Of a stretch of 64,000 nt of DNA, positions 10,242 through 20,315 are shown piece after piece; position 1 is the first letter of the stretch, and each line of letters starts with the position of its first letter. Source of the DNA: Blastomonas sp. AAP53 (GTDB taxonomy: Bacteria; Pseudomonadota; Alphaproteobacteria; Sphingomonadales; Sphingomonadaceae); assembly GCF_000331245.1 (NCBI RefSeq), contig NZ_ANFZ01000019.1, positions 16,801 through 80,800 of the forward strand, read 5' to 3'. Under the pieces are notes generated by a model that did not search any database, was not told the DNA's origin, and was given only the letters and a program-made list of their open reading frames with translations. The position numbers were made by a program, and so were the translations under genes.

Positions 10242-10673
10242 TTACATCATTGTCAGCAGCTTGTCTGCATCCTGTTTTGACAGGGCGAGTGAAACATGTC
10301 CGAAGCGCGGATCACCGGTTTCCACCTTCCACCCCTCGCTGCAGCGGTGCGCACGCAGCGGCTTGGGCAACACCCGCCCAGCACAGTGCGCGCCGTGGCG
10401 TTTCAGGATCACGACGCGACCATCGGTCCCCTCGACCAAAGCGGCCTCGCCATCGCCGGACATCAGCACCGGGCCGGCTTCGAACCCCGCGATCTGCTCT
10501 TCGGCAATGCGCGCAGCGGCGCTGGCGTCGCCAATCTGGTTTTCGCCCAGTTGCAACAGCCAGACCAGACCCGCGACCGCCAGAATCGCGGCCAGTGAAG
10601 CGAACAGCAGCATCAGGTTCATCGGCATCGTCCCCATGTCCGGCCAGGTCTTTGCCCGGTCCTTGCGGGCCAT
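10242..10673 (-). CDS. Small membrane-anchored protein of unknown function
   Basis: 143 residues. One transmembrane segment (MLLFASLAAILAVAGLVWLLQL, about residues 20-41) is followed by a soluble domain of about 100 residues that contains two cysteines (AHCAGR, AHRCSEGW). I do not recognise the family. The stop is 12 bases from the start of the hydroxylase gene, so it is likely the first gene of that operon. Alternative starts exist at the Met codons just before the membrane segment. Confidence 0.6.
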   Translation of the reverse strand: MARKDRAKTWPDMGTMPMNLMLLFASLAAILAVAGLVWLLQLGENQIGDASAAARIAEEQIAGFEAGPVLMSGDGEAALVEGTDGRVVILKRHGAHCAGRVLPKPLRAHRCSEGWKVETGDPRFGHVSLALSKQDADKLLTMM

Positions 10674-10803
10674 GATAGCACCGCACGCGGCGGAATGAAA
10701 AGTCTGCGAAAAGTCCGTTCAAAAGTCTTCGCGCGTCCGGCAGGGGTTGATTTGTGCCGGGGGCCGTGACTACGGCTCGCGCACGGATTTTTACGCAAGG
10801 GAT

Positions 10804-11901
10804 ATGACCGTGGCGGACGTGGAACAGTTGCAGCAGGACTATCTGGCCCAGATCGCCAGCGCGGATCTTGCGGGTCTGGAAGAGATCCGCATCGCCGCTT
10901 TGGGGAAACAGGGTGTCATTTCGGGCCTGCTCAAGACGCTGGGCGCGATGAGCGCCGAGGAGCGGCAGGAACAGGGCCCGCGCATCAACGGCGCGCGCGA
11001 GGCAGTGACCTCCGCGATCGCTGCCCGCAAGGATGCGCTAGAAAGCGAAGTGCTCAACGCACGCCTTGCCGCCGAAGCGATCGACCTGACGCTGCCTGCC
11101 GCTGCCAGCCCCCAGGGATCGGTGCACCCGGTTGCCCAAGTGATGGACGAGCTCGCCGAGATCTTCGCCGATCTGGGGTTTGCCGTGGCGACCGGACCCG
11201 AGATCGAATCGGGCTGGTACAATTTCACCGCGCTGAACATGCCCGAGACGCACCCGGCGCGCGCGATGCACGACACGTTCTACTTCCCTGATCGCAATGC
11301 TGCGGGCGAGGAGATGCTGCTGCGCACGCACACCTCGCCGGTGCAGATCCGCACGATGATGGCGCAGAAGCCGCCGATCCGCATCATTGCGCCGGGCCGC
11401 ACCTATCGCAGCGATTCGGACGCGACGCACACGCCGATGTTCCATCAGGTCGAGGGGCTGGTGATCGACAAGGGCATTACCATGGCGCACCTCAAATGGA
11501 CGCTGGAAACCTTCGTGAAGGCGTTCTTCGAGCGCGACGATATCGTGCTGCGGCTGCGCCCGAGCTATTTCCCGTTCACCGAGCCCTCGGCCGAGGTCGA
11601 TGTCGGCTTCACGGTCGAAAAGGGCAAGCGGGTGATCGGCGGCGATCCCACCGGCCCCAATGGCGGCTGGATGGAGATCCTGGGCAGCGGCATGGTCAAC
11701 CGCAAGGTGATCGAACATTGCGGGCTCGACCCCGATGAGTGGCAGGGCTTTGCCTTCGGTTGCGGCATCGACCGCCTCGCGATGCTCAAGTACGGCATGG
11801 ACGACCTGCGCGCGTTCTTCGACGGCGATCTGCGCTGGCTGAAGCATTACGGCTTCTCGTCGCTCGATGTCCCCACGCTGAGCGGAGGAGTCGGCGCATG
11901 A
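10804..11901 (+). CDS. pheS: Phenylalanine--tRNA ligase alpha subunit
   Basis: 365 residues from the ATG at 10804 ([14 protein letters not shown]), preceded by AAGG. A longer frame back to 10747 lacks a good ribosome site. The N-terminal coiled coil (residues 1-90) binds tRNA. Class II synthetase motif 2 is seen in [19 protein letters not shown] and motif 3 in [19 protein letters not shown]. With PheT it forms the alpha2-beta2 enzyme that charges tRNA-Phe. The stop overlaps the pheT start (ATGA), the usual coupled arrangement. Confidence 0.98.
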   Translation: MTVADVEQLQQDYLAQIASADLAGLEEIRIAALGKQGVISGLLKTLGAMSAEERQEQGPRINGAREAVTSAIAARKDALESEVLNARLAAEAIDLTLPAAASPQGSVHPVAQVMDELAEIFADLGFAVATGPEIESGWYNFTALNMPETHPARAMHDTFYFPDRNAAGEEMLLRTHTSPVQIRTMMAQKPPIRIIAPGRTYRSDSDATHTPMFHQVEGLVIDKGITMAHLKWTLETFVKAFFERDDIVLRLRPSYFPFTEPSAEVDVGFTVEKGKRVIGGDPTGPNGGWMEILGSGMVNRKVIEHCGLDPDEWQGFAFGCGIDRLAMLKYGMDDLRAFFDGDLRWLKHYGFSSLDVPTLSGGVGA

Positions 11902-14309
11902 AGTTCACGCTTTCCTGGCTGAAAGAGCATCTCGACACCGATGCAAGCCTGACCGAAATCACCGACCGCCTCACCGCGATCGGGCTGGAATTGGAAGGCG
12001 TGGAGAACCCCGCCGATGTGCTGCGTCCGTTCAAGGTTGCGCGCGTGATCGAGGCCGGCCCCCACCCCAATGCGGACAAGCTGCGGTTGCTCAAGGTCGA
12101 TGACGGATCGGGCACGCCCTGGCAGGTCGTCTGCGGCGCGCCCAATGCGCGTCAGGGCCTTGTCGGCGTGTTCGGCCCTCCGGGCACGTATGTGCCCGGC
12201 CCGGCCTTCACGCTCAAGCCGGCGAAGATCCGCGATGTCGAAAGCTTCGGCATGATGTGCTCGTACCGCGAGCTCGAAATGGGCGAAGATCACGACGGCA
12301 TCATCGAATTGCCCGAAGATGCACCGGTGGGCACCAGCTTTGCCGATTATGCCGGGCTCGATGATCCGGTGATCGATGTCTCGGTAACTCCCAACAAGCA
12401 GGACTGCATGGGCGTGCGCGGCATCGCGCGCGATCTGGCGGCCTCGGGCATCGGCACCTTGAGGCCGCTGGTGATCGCCGATGTCCCGCGCTCGGGCGCA
12501 GGCCCCGATGTGCGCACCGACGACGCTGACGGCTGCCCGGCGTTCTACGGCTGCACCGTCAAGGGCGTCACCAACGGCGCTGCACCCGACTGGATGCAGG
12601 CGCGGCTGAAGGCCGTGGGGCAGAAGCCGATCTCGGCCTTGGTCGACATCACCAATTATGTGATGCTCGATCTGGGCCGGCCCTTGCACGTCTATGACAT
12701 GGCGACGCTTTCGGGCGGGCTGGTCGCGCGCAAGGCGAAGGAAGGCGAAGAGGTGCTCGCGCTCAACGGCAAGACCTACACGCTCGACGCCAGCATGACC
12801 GTGATCGCCGACAGCGCACAGGTGCACGATATCGGCGGCATCATGGGCGGCGAGCATTCGGGCGTGGCCGAGACCACCACCGATGTGCTGATCGAGTGCG
12901 CCTATTTCGACCCCGAGCAGATCGCGCGCACCGGGCAGAAGCTGATGCTGACTTCGGACGCGCGCCAGCGGTTCGAGCGCGGCGTGGACCCGGCGTTCCT
13001 CGACGATGGCCTGGCGATTGCGACCGCCTATGTCACGCAGCTTTGCGGCGGAACTGCCAGCGAAATCACCCGCGCGGGCACGCCTCCGGTGGAAGCGCGG
13101 ACGGTCTCGTACGATCCGGCCTATTGCGCGGCTTTGGGTGGCATCGATGTTTCGGCGACCGATCAGCAGGCCATCCTCGAGCGCCTCGGCTTTGCCGTGG
13201 ACAGCGGCGAGACGCCGTGGACGATCACCGTCCCCAGCTGGCGGCGCGATGTCTCAGGGAAAGCGGATATCGTCGAGGAAGTGGTGCGTATCACTGGCAT
13301 AGACGCGATCCCCTCCACCCCGCTGCCGCGCCTGCCCGGTGTCGCCAAGCCCACCGCCAGCCCTGCGCAGCTGCAGGAACGCCGCGTGCGACGTCTGGCG
13401 GCGGCGCGCGGTCTCAACGAGGCGGTCAACTGGTCGTTCATTTCGGACAAGGAAGCCGCGCCCTTTGGCGGCGGCGACTGGACGCTCGCCAACCCGATCA
13501 GCGAAGACCTCAAGGTCATGCGGCCCTCGCTGCTGCCCGGCCTGCTCTCGGCGGCCAAGCGCAACCTCGATCGCGGCGCTGGCTCGGTCCGGCTGTTCGA
13601 GGTCGGGCGGCGCTATTTCAAGGCCGAGGATGGCACCAGCCTCGAGCGCGCGACGCTCGGCATCGTGCTGGCGGGAGACAAGCTGAGCCGCGACTGGCGC
13701 TCGGGCAAGGCGCAGGCCTTCACCGCGCACGACGTGAAGGCCGAGGTGCTGGCGCTGCTCGATGCCGCCGGTGCCCCAGCCGCCAAGCTCATGGACTTCG
13801 CGCCCGATGCCGCCGGTCCCGGTGGACATTATCACCCAGGCCAGGCGGCGACGCTGCGGCTGGGGCCGAAGAATGTGCTGGCCGCGTACGGCACGCTGCA
13901 CCCTTCAACCGCCAAGGCGTTCGGCTTCAAGCCGGTACACGGCGCTGTGATGGTCGCCGAGCTGTTCCTCGACGGCATTGCGTTGAAACCACGCGGCTCT
14001 GCGATGCGTGAGGCCTATGCGCCCCCGGCATTGCAGGCGGTGACGCGCGATTTCGCGTTCCTCGTCGATGCCAAACTTGCGGCGGGCGATCTGGTGCGCG
14101 CGGTCAAGGGCGCGGACAAGAAGCACATCACCGACGCCCGCGTGTTCGACAGCTTTGCAGGCCAGGGCGTGCCCGAGGGCAAGCTGTCGCTCGCGCTGGA
14201 GGTCACGCTGCAACCGGTGGACAAGAGCTTCGCCGATGACGAGCTCAAGGCCATTGCCGATGCCATCGTCAAGGCAGCGGGGAAGCTGGGCGCGGAATTG
14301 AGGGGTTGA
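11898..14309 (+). CDS. pheT: Phenylalanine--tRNA ligase beta subunit
   Basis: 803 residues from the ATG at 11898, which overlaps the pheS stop by four bases and has AGCGGAGGAG upstream. It begins [15 protein letters not shown]. Domains in order: an EMAP-like tRNA-binding domain (about 40-150), the B3/B4 editing region ([14 protein letters not shown] onward), the B5 domain, a catalytic-like core ([20 protein letters not shown] lies in the editing module) and a C-terminal FDX-ACB domain ([17 protein letters not shown] to LRG). It supplies tRNA recognition and proofreading of mischarged tyrosine to the PheST enzyme. Confidence 0.98.
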   Translation: MKFTLSWLKEHLDTDASLTEITDRLTAIGLELEGVENPADVLRPFKVARVIEAGPHPNADKLRLLKVDDGSGTPWQVVCGAPNARQGLVGVFGPPGTYVPGPAFTLKPAKIRDVESFGMMCSYRELEMGEDHDGIIELPEDAPVGTSFADYAGLDDPVIDVSVTPNKQDCMGVRGIARDLAASGIGTLRPLVIADVPRSGAGPDVRTDDADGCPAFYGCTVKGVTNGAAPDWMQARLKAVGQKPISALVDITNYVMLDLGRPLHVYDMATLSGGLVARKAKEGEEVLALNGKTYTLDASMTVIADSAQVHDIGGIMGGEHSGVAETTTDVLIECAYFDPEQIARTGQKLMLTSDARQRFERGVDPAFLDDGLAIATAYVTQLCGGTASEITRAGTPPVEARTVSYDPAYCAALGGIDVSATDQQAILERLGFAVDSGETPWTITVPSWRRDVSGKADIVEEVVRITGIDAIPSTPLPRLPGVAKPTASPAQLQERRVRRLAAARGLNEAVNWSFISDKEAAPFGGGDWTLANPISEDLKVMRPSLLPGLLSAAKRNLDRGAGSVRLFEVGRRYFKAEDGTSLERATLGIVLAGDKLSRDWRSGKAQAFTAHDVKAEVLALLDAAGAPAAKLMDFAPDAAGPGGHYHPGQAATLRLGPKNVLAAYGTLHPSTAKAFGFKPVHGAVMVAELFLDGIALKPRGSAMREAYAPPALQAVTRDFAFLVDAKLAAGDLVRAVKGADKKHITDARVFDSFAGQGVPEGKLSLALEVTLQPVDKSFADDELKAIADAIVKAAGKLGAELRG

Positions 14310-14315
14310 TTTTAA

Positions 14316-14352
14316 GTCGGTCCCCTGCGCAGGCAGGGGCCGATCCCCTGCC
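14316..14352 (+). terminator. Overlapping inverted repeats after pheST, probable terminator
   Basis: CGGTCCCCTGC pairs with GCAGGGGCCG (about 14317-14342), and the second arm can also pair with the following CCCCTGCC copy. This gives two competing GC-rich hairpins just past the pheT stop and upstream of prfC. There is no long T run, so termination is inferred from position and stem strength. Confidence 0.4.
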
Positions 14353-14429
14353 CGTCGCGTCTGGATGCATCATCCGATGATCCATCCTGTGCAGATGCGG
14401 GGAAACGACACATTAGCAAAGCCGATATC

Positions 14430-15995
<1,566 letters not shown>

Positions 15996-16035
15996 AACAC
16001 TGTTGCAGCCCGGCAGAGCTGCGCTAAGGCGGGCC

Positions 16036-16839
16036 ATGGCGTCGCGCACCAAGGTCTCTCCCGATACGATCCGGCATATCGTCGAAGAGGCGAGCACCAT
16101 CGCCATGGCCGCGTTCGCGCGCGCCGGCGGTGACCTGCAGGTATGGGACAAGAAGCCCGGCGATCCGGTCAGCGAGACCGATCTGGCGGTCGACAATTTC
16201 CTGCGCGACCGGCTGGGCGCTTTGGTCCCCGATGCGGGCTGGCTGTCCGAGGAAACCGCCGATGATACCAACCGGCTCGATTGCGACCGCATCTGGCTGG
16301 TCGATCCCATCGACGGCACGCGCGATTTCGTGCGCGGCCGCGCGGGCTGGGCGATTTCGGTCGCCCTGGTCGAAAATGGCCGCGTCGTGATGGGCGTGCT
16401 CGCGGCCCCTGCCCGCAACGAATACTGGATCGGCGCGCGCGGGCGCGGTGCGTTCCTCAACGGCAAAAGGCTCAAGGCCAGCCGCCGCACCGAATTTCCC
16501 GGATCGCGCGTGCCCACCGACAGCCTGCCCAAGGCGGACATCGACCTGACCGTCGTCGAAAAGCCCAACAGCATAGCGCTTCGCATGGCGATGATCGCCG
16601 ATGACCGCGCCGATCTGCTCGCGACCCTGCGCTGGGGTTATGAATGGGACATCGGCGCGGCTGCGATCATCGCCGAGGAAGCGGGCGCGCGCGTCACCGA
16701 CGCACTGGGCGGCGAACTGCGCTTCAACAAGCCGCGCGCCAATGCCTTTGGCGTTTTGTGCTGCGCGCCCGACATCCACGACGCCGCGCTCGACCGCCTG
16801 CGCGAACGCGCGGTGCGGCTCTCGGCGGACGGGGCTTAG
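16036..16839 (+). CDS. Inositol monophosphatase-family phosphatase (CysQ/3'(2'),5'-bisphosphate nucleotidase-like)
   Basis: 267 residues from the ATG at 16036 (MASRTKVSPDTIRHIVEEA); upstream codons back to 15934 overlap prfC and are not needed. The metal-binding motifs are present: GDPVSETDLAVD, WLSEETADD, LVDPIDGTRDFVRG and the C-terminal WEWDIGAAAIIAEEAGARV-type motif (here YEWDIGAAAIIAEEAGARV). These coordinate the Mg ions used to cleave phosphate. Candidate substrates are PAP (CysQ) or inositol phosphates; the sequence alone does not decide. The 3' end overlaps the convergent SMR gene by four bases. Confidence 0.85.
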   Translation: MASRTKVSPDTIRHIVEEASTIAMAAFARAGGDLQVWDKKPGDPVSETDLAVDNFLRDRLGALVPDAGWLSEETADDTNRLDCDRIWLVDPIDGTRDFVRGRAGWAISVALVENGRVVMGVLAAPARNEYWIGARGRGAFLNGKRLKASRRTEFPGSRVPTDSLPKADIDLTVVEKPNSIALRMAMIADDRADLLATLRWGYEWDIGAAAIIAEEAGARVTDALGGELRFNKPRANAFGVLCCAPDIHDAALDRLRERAVRLSADGA

Positions 16840-17195
16840 GCCTCGGTCACTACATCCTGCGTGTGCGTCTCGGCATCGGGCGTGGTGAGATACAGCCCAG
16901 TCGTGCCGATCAGCGTCAGCGCGATGAACCCGGCTTGCGCCAGGCTGATCGACTGGCGGAACACCAGCCAGCCGATCACCGCCACGGCCACCACGCCCAC
17001 ACCCGACCAGATCGCATAGGCGATGCCCATCGGGATGCGGGTGAAGGCAAAGGCGAGCAGCCAGAAGCACAGGCCATAACAGGCCATCGATGCCATGCCG
17101 AACAGCGGCCTGGCAAACCCGTGGGAGGCCTTGAGCAGGCTGGTGCCTGCGATCTCGCAGACCATGGCCAGAGCCAGCAAAACCCACGCATTCAT
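16836..17195 (-). CDS. Small multidrug resistance (SMR) family efflux protein
   Basis: 119 residues from the ATG at 17195, with AAGGAGAG placed correctly upstream; an earlier in-frame start at 17231 would overlap the MerR gene. There are four hydrophobic helices. The conserved membrane Glu14 (MVCEIAGTSLLK), which binds proton and cationic drug in EmrE-type pumps, is intact, as is the GIAYAIWSGVGVV motif. It would work as an inner-membrane dimer exporting cationic compounds by proton antiport. It starts 13 bases after the MerR regulator, so it is probably the regulator's target. Confidence 0.92.
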   Translation of the reverse strand: MNAWVLLALAMVCEIAGTSLLKASHGFARPLFGMASMACYGLCFWLLAFAFTRIPMGIAYAIWSGVGVVAVAVIGWLVFRQSISLAQAGFIALTLIGTTGLYLTTPDAETHTQDVVTEA

Positions 17196-17208
17196 CGCAT
17201 GCTCTCCT

Positions 17209-18012
17209 TCATTCGGCCTTTGGCATCGCAATCGGATCGCCCGCCAGCATTCGCGTGGCCGTTGCCTGTTTCATGAACGCCCAGACCTCGGCATCAAAAC
17301 CGGGATCGGCCTGTGCGGGCCAGTTGGGCATGTCGTCGTACATCTTCATCGTGCCGGTCCACATCATAGGCGTGGCGACATCAGTGAAGGGTTTCAGCAG
17401 CGCGAACCAGCGCTGGACAAAGCCCGCCGCCGCCTCGCTGCCTGGGTCCATCGGCAGCGAGGCCTTGATCTCGTCGCCCAGCGCCTTCCATTGCGCTGAG
17501 TAAGCATCCTGGTCGAAATCCGCGCCCAGCGCGCCCATCCTATCGGCCCATTCGGCCTGCTCTTCCGGGGTGAAATAGCGGTCGGTCACCGCCTTCCATT
17601 GGTCCTGTGACATCTGTGTACTGTCCTGTTGTTCGGTTCGGATCAGCGAGCAGAATGTCTCTGCATCGATGGGCTCGCCGCGATCGATGCGTGACTTGAC
17701 GGAGATGAGCAGCGGCTGCGCCTCGGATATGCGCCGCGCCTGACTTTCGAGATGATCGAGCTGCGCGGTGATCAGCCCGTTGAGGTCGATCCGCCGGTTG
17801 GCGGTCAGCCGCTGGATCTGTGCCAGCGTCAGCCCCGCCTTCTTGAGCGACAGGATCAGGTTCAACCGCTCCAGCGCCACCGCATCATAATGCCGCCGCC
17901 CCGACGCGGTCCGCAACGGCTCCACCAGTCCTCGCACCTCGTAAAAGCGCAGCGCGCGGGCGGTGAGACCGGTGAGCCGGGTAACGGCAGCAATGTCGAG
18001 CGAATCAGCCAT
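17209..18012 (-). CDS. MerR-family regulator with TipAS-like ligand domain
   Basis: 267 residues. The N-terminal winged helix (IAAVTRLTGLTARALRFYEVRGLVEP, RRHYDAVALERLNLI) is typical MerR, followed by a dimerisation coiled coil (about 75-115). The C-terminal 130 residues (TPEEQAEWADRMG, FVQRWFALLKPF) resemble the TipAS drug-binding fold of TipA/Mta/SkgA-type regulators, which bind bulky antibiotics or dyes. It is the first gene of an operon with an SMR pump. A palindrome 18 bases upstream of its start could be its operator, which would make it autoregulatory. Confidence 0.88.
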   Translation of the reverse strand: MADSLDIAAVTRLTGLTARALRFYEVRGLVEPLRTASGRRHYDAVALERLNLILSLKKAGLTLAQIQRLTANRRIDLNGLITAQLDHLESQARRISEAQPLLISVKSRIDRGEPIDAETFCSLIRTEQQDSTQMSQDQWKAVTDRYFTPEEQAEWADRMGALGADFDQDAYSAQWKALGDEIKASLPMDPGSEAAAGFVQRWFALLKPFTDVATPMMWTGTMKMYDDMPNWPAQADPGFDAEVWAFMKQATATRMLAGDPIAMPKAE

Positions 18013-18027
18013 AAGCGGCTTATGCCA

Positions 18028-18050
18028 CTTGACGTAAGGTCAGCTTCAAG
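18028..18050 (-). promoter_or_regulatory. Candidate MerR operator upstream of the MerR-SMR operon
   Basis: TGACGTAAGGTCA at 18030-18042 is a 13-bp inverted repeat with one mismatched pair, nested in CTTGA(N13)TCAAG at 18028-18050. It is 18 bases before the MerR start codon. MerR regulators bind dyad sites between widely spaced -35 and -10 boxes of their own promoters. The assignment is by position and symmetry only. Confidence 0.45.
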
Positions 18051-18132
18051 GGGTTTTTTACTGAAGCACCAAAATACCAAAGCCTCAATTCGGCACAATA
18101 TTTCATTTACGACTACCATATAATGTGAGGTT

Positions 18133-18501
18133 GTGAGCTTCAGGAAACCTTTCAGAGCCAACCCGGTTAAACTTGGGCGCTATTATAGACGCCAACAAAA
18201 AATGGCGGAAAAGCGCTTTGCAGCGAAGCTTTTGGTGATGGCAGCTTCGTTAGGTTTCACTGTTGGTGTTGGAAGTATTTTCGCAAGCGAGCGGGGGTTT
18301 GCCCAATTGGCAGCTGCGGCGCGGCCTTTTGCTATCAACGCAGGGCTCATGCGAGCACGTGAGCCTCGATCTGGTGATTATTGGCCAGGGTGCGACGATG
18401 CCCGCAGGGCTGGCACCGCTCCAATCTACTCGGGGGAACCAGGTTATCGTGACGAAATGGACGGCGATTCGGACGGAATCGCTTGCGAGCCTTATTACTA
18501 A
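18133..18501 (+). CDS. Excalibur calcium-binding domain protein, membrane-anchored or secreted
   Basis: 122 residues from a GTG at 18133, or 99 residues from the ATG at 18202 (MAEKRFAAKLLVMAAS), which looks like a better start because it opens directly into a hydrophobic signal or anchor. The C-terminal 38 residues are an excalibur domain: WPGCDDARRAGTAPIYSGEP, then the DxDxDG-type loop MDGDSDGIACEPYY with paired cysteines. Such domains bind calcium and are often on secreted nucleases or surface proteins. This one has no attached enzyme. The 5' half and upstream DNA are clearly more A/T-rich than the neighbours, possibly imported. Confidence 0.75.
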   Translation: MSFRKPFRANPVKLGRYYRRQQKMAEKRFAAKLLVMAASLGFTVGVGSIFASERGFAQLAAAARPFAINAGLMRAREPRSGDYWPGCDDARRAGTAPIYSGEPGYRDEMDGDSDGIACEPYY

Positions 18502-18600
18502 GTGAACCGCCAAATCTGGCCGGAGTCCTCGTGTCTGCGACGCCAATACGCGTCATTTTCCGCATGACGCCTTCCTCCCGATACGCCATTGTCGCAAGCG

Positions 18601-19530
18601 ATGCGCGCCTTGATCCTTCGCCGGTTGTTTACCGCAATCCCGACGCTGTTGCTGGTGCTGCTCGCCTCGTTCGCGTTGATGCGCTTTGCGCCCGGGGGGC
18701 CGTTTGACGGCGAGCGGCCGTTGGCGCCCGAGACGCGGGCGGCGCTGGAGGCGGCGTATGGGCTGAACCTGCCGATGGGGGAGCAGTTCGCGCTGTTCCT
18801 GCGCCGCACGCTCACCGGCGATTTCGGGCCGAGCCTCGTTTATCGCGATTTCACCGTCACCCAGTTGATCGCCGACAGCCTGCCGGTGTCGCTGACCTTG
18901 GGCGGGCTGGCGATACTGCTGGCGCTGGTGCTCGGGCTCGCAGCCGGAACGCTGGCTGCTTTGCGCCCCGGTAGCTGGGCGGACGAGACGCTGATGCTGG
19001 GCGCAACTTTGGTCACCGCGCTGCCCAGCTTCGTGACCGGGCCGCTGCTGGCGCTGGTCTTCGGGCTGTGGCTGGGGCTGCTGCCGGTGGGCGGGCTGGG
19101 CGATAGCCTCATCAGCGCGCCGCAATTCTGGGTGATGCCGGTGATCGCGCTCGCGCTGCCGGTGGCGGGCGCGATCGCCAAGCTGGCGCGCGCTGGCCTC
19201 GCAGCGGCGCTGGCGCAAGAGCACATCCGCACCGCGCGGGCGCGCGGCCTTTCGACCGGCGCGATTGTCCTGCGCCACGCGCTGCGCCCCGCGCTCGTTC
19301 CGGTCGTCAGCTACCTAGGACCAGCGGCGGCGGGGCTGCTCACCGGCGCGGTGGTGATCGAGACGGTGTTCGCGCTGCCGGGCCTTGGCCGCTATTTCGT
19401 GCAGGGCGCGCTCAACCGCGACTATCCGCTGATCATGGCGGTGATCCTGCTCTACGCCGCGTTGATCATCGCGTTCAATCTCCTCGCCGATCTAATTTAT
19501 GGCTGGCTGGACCCCCGGAGCCGGGCATGA
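18601..19530 (+). CDS. Peptide/nickel-type ABC transporter permease (OppB/DppB class)
   Basis: 309 residues from the ATG at 18601 (MRALILRRLFTAIPTLLLVLL); a TTG at 18589 is an alternative. The N-terminal motif RRLFTAIPTLLLVLLASF and PGGPFD are typical of the DppB family. There are about six transmembrane helices, and the cytoplasmic EAA loop is seen at HIRTARARGLSTGAIVLRHALRPA. The C-terminal FALPGLGRYFVQGALNRDYPLIMA is conserved. It overlaps the next permease gene by ATGA and works with it and the double ATPase to move peptides or metal chelates inward. Confidence 0.9.
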   Translation: MRALILRRLFTAIPTLLLVLLASFALMRFAPGGPFDGERPLAPETRAALEAAYGLNLPMGEQFALFLRRTLTGDFGPSLVYRDFTVTQLIADSLPVSLTLGGLAILLALVLGLAAGTLAALRPGSWADETLMLGATLVTALPSFVTGPLLALVFGLWLGLLPVGGLGDSLISAPQFWVMPVIALALPVAGAIAKLARAGLAAALAQEHIRTARARGLSTGAIVLRHALRPALVPVVSYLGPAAAGLLTGAVVIETVFALPGLGRYFVQGALNRDYPLIMAVILLYAALIIAFNLLADLIYGWLDPRSRA

Positions 19531-20315
19531 GGCGTATCGCCCTGCCCGCCGCGATCGTCGCGCTGATCGTCCTCGCCGCGCTCATCCTGCCTGCGCTGCT
19601 GCCGTGGAGCCATGATGCGATCGACTGGGACCATGTCCGCGCACCCGCCGGATCGCCGGGCCACCTTCTGGGCACCGATGAACTGGGCCGCGACCGGCTG
19701 GCGCGGCTGGCGGTGGCAAGCCGGATCACCTTGCTGGTGGCACTCGCCGCCGCGCTGGTTTCGATGATCGTCGGCATCGCCTGGGGCATGGTCGCAGGCT
19801 GGGCCGGGGGCCGGGTCGATGAGGCGATGATGCGGATCGTCGATGTGCTCTACGCCCTTCCCTTCATGTTCATCGTCATCGTGCTGATGGTGGTGTTCGG
19901 CCGCTCGATCCTTTTGGTGTTCGTCGGCATCGGGCTGGTCGAATGGCTGACCATGGCGCGGATCGTGCGCGGGCAGGTGATGACCCTGCGCCAGCGGCCG
20001 TTCGTGCTGGCAGCGCAAGCCAGCGGCGCGCCGGTGCGCGTGATCCTGTGGCGGCACATATTGCCCAATATCGCAGGCGTCGCGCTCGCGTACCTCACGC
20101 TCACCCTGCCCGGCATCATCATGATCGAGAGCTTCCTGTCGTTCCTCGGCCTGGGGGTACAGGAGCCGCTGACCTCGCTGGGCATCCTGGTCAAGGAGGG
20201 CGCGGACGACATGGATGTAGCGCCCATGGGGCTGCTGGTCCCCGGCGGGGTGATGGTGACGCTGCTGGTGTGCCTGACCTTGATCGGCGAGCGGCTGCGG
20301 GACCGGTTCGCATGA
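19527..20315 (+). CDS. Peptide/nickel-type ABC transporter permease (OppC/DppC class)
   Basis: 262 residues. LLGTDELGRDRLARLAVASRI is the DppC/OppC signature after the first helix. Further helices follow and the EAA loop is VLAAQASGAPVRVILWRHILPNI. FLSFLGLGVQEPLTSLGILVKEG is also conserved. It starts inside the stop of the first permease (ATGA) and its own stop overlaps the ATPase start, so the three genes form a tightly coupled operon. Confidence 0.9.
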   Translation: MRRIALPAAIVALIVLAALILPALLPWSHDAIDWDHVRAPAGSPGHLLGTDELGRDRLARLAVASRITLLVALAAALVSMIVGIAWGMVAGWAGGRVDEAMMRIVDVLYALPFMFIVIVLMVVFGRSILLVFVGIGLVEWLTMARIVRGQVMTLRQRPFVLAAQASGAPVRVILWRHILPNIAGVALAYLTLTLPGIIMIESFLSFLGLGVQEPLTSLGILVKEGADDMDVAPMGLLVPGGVMVTLLVCLTLIGERLRDRFA

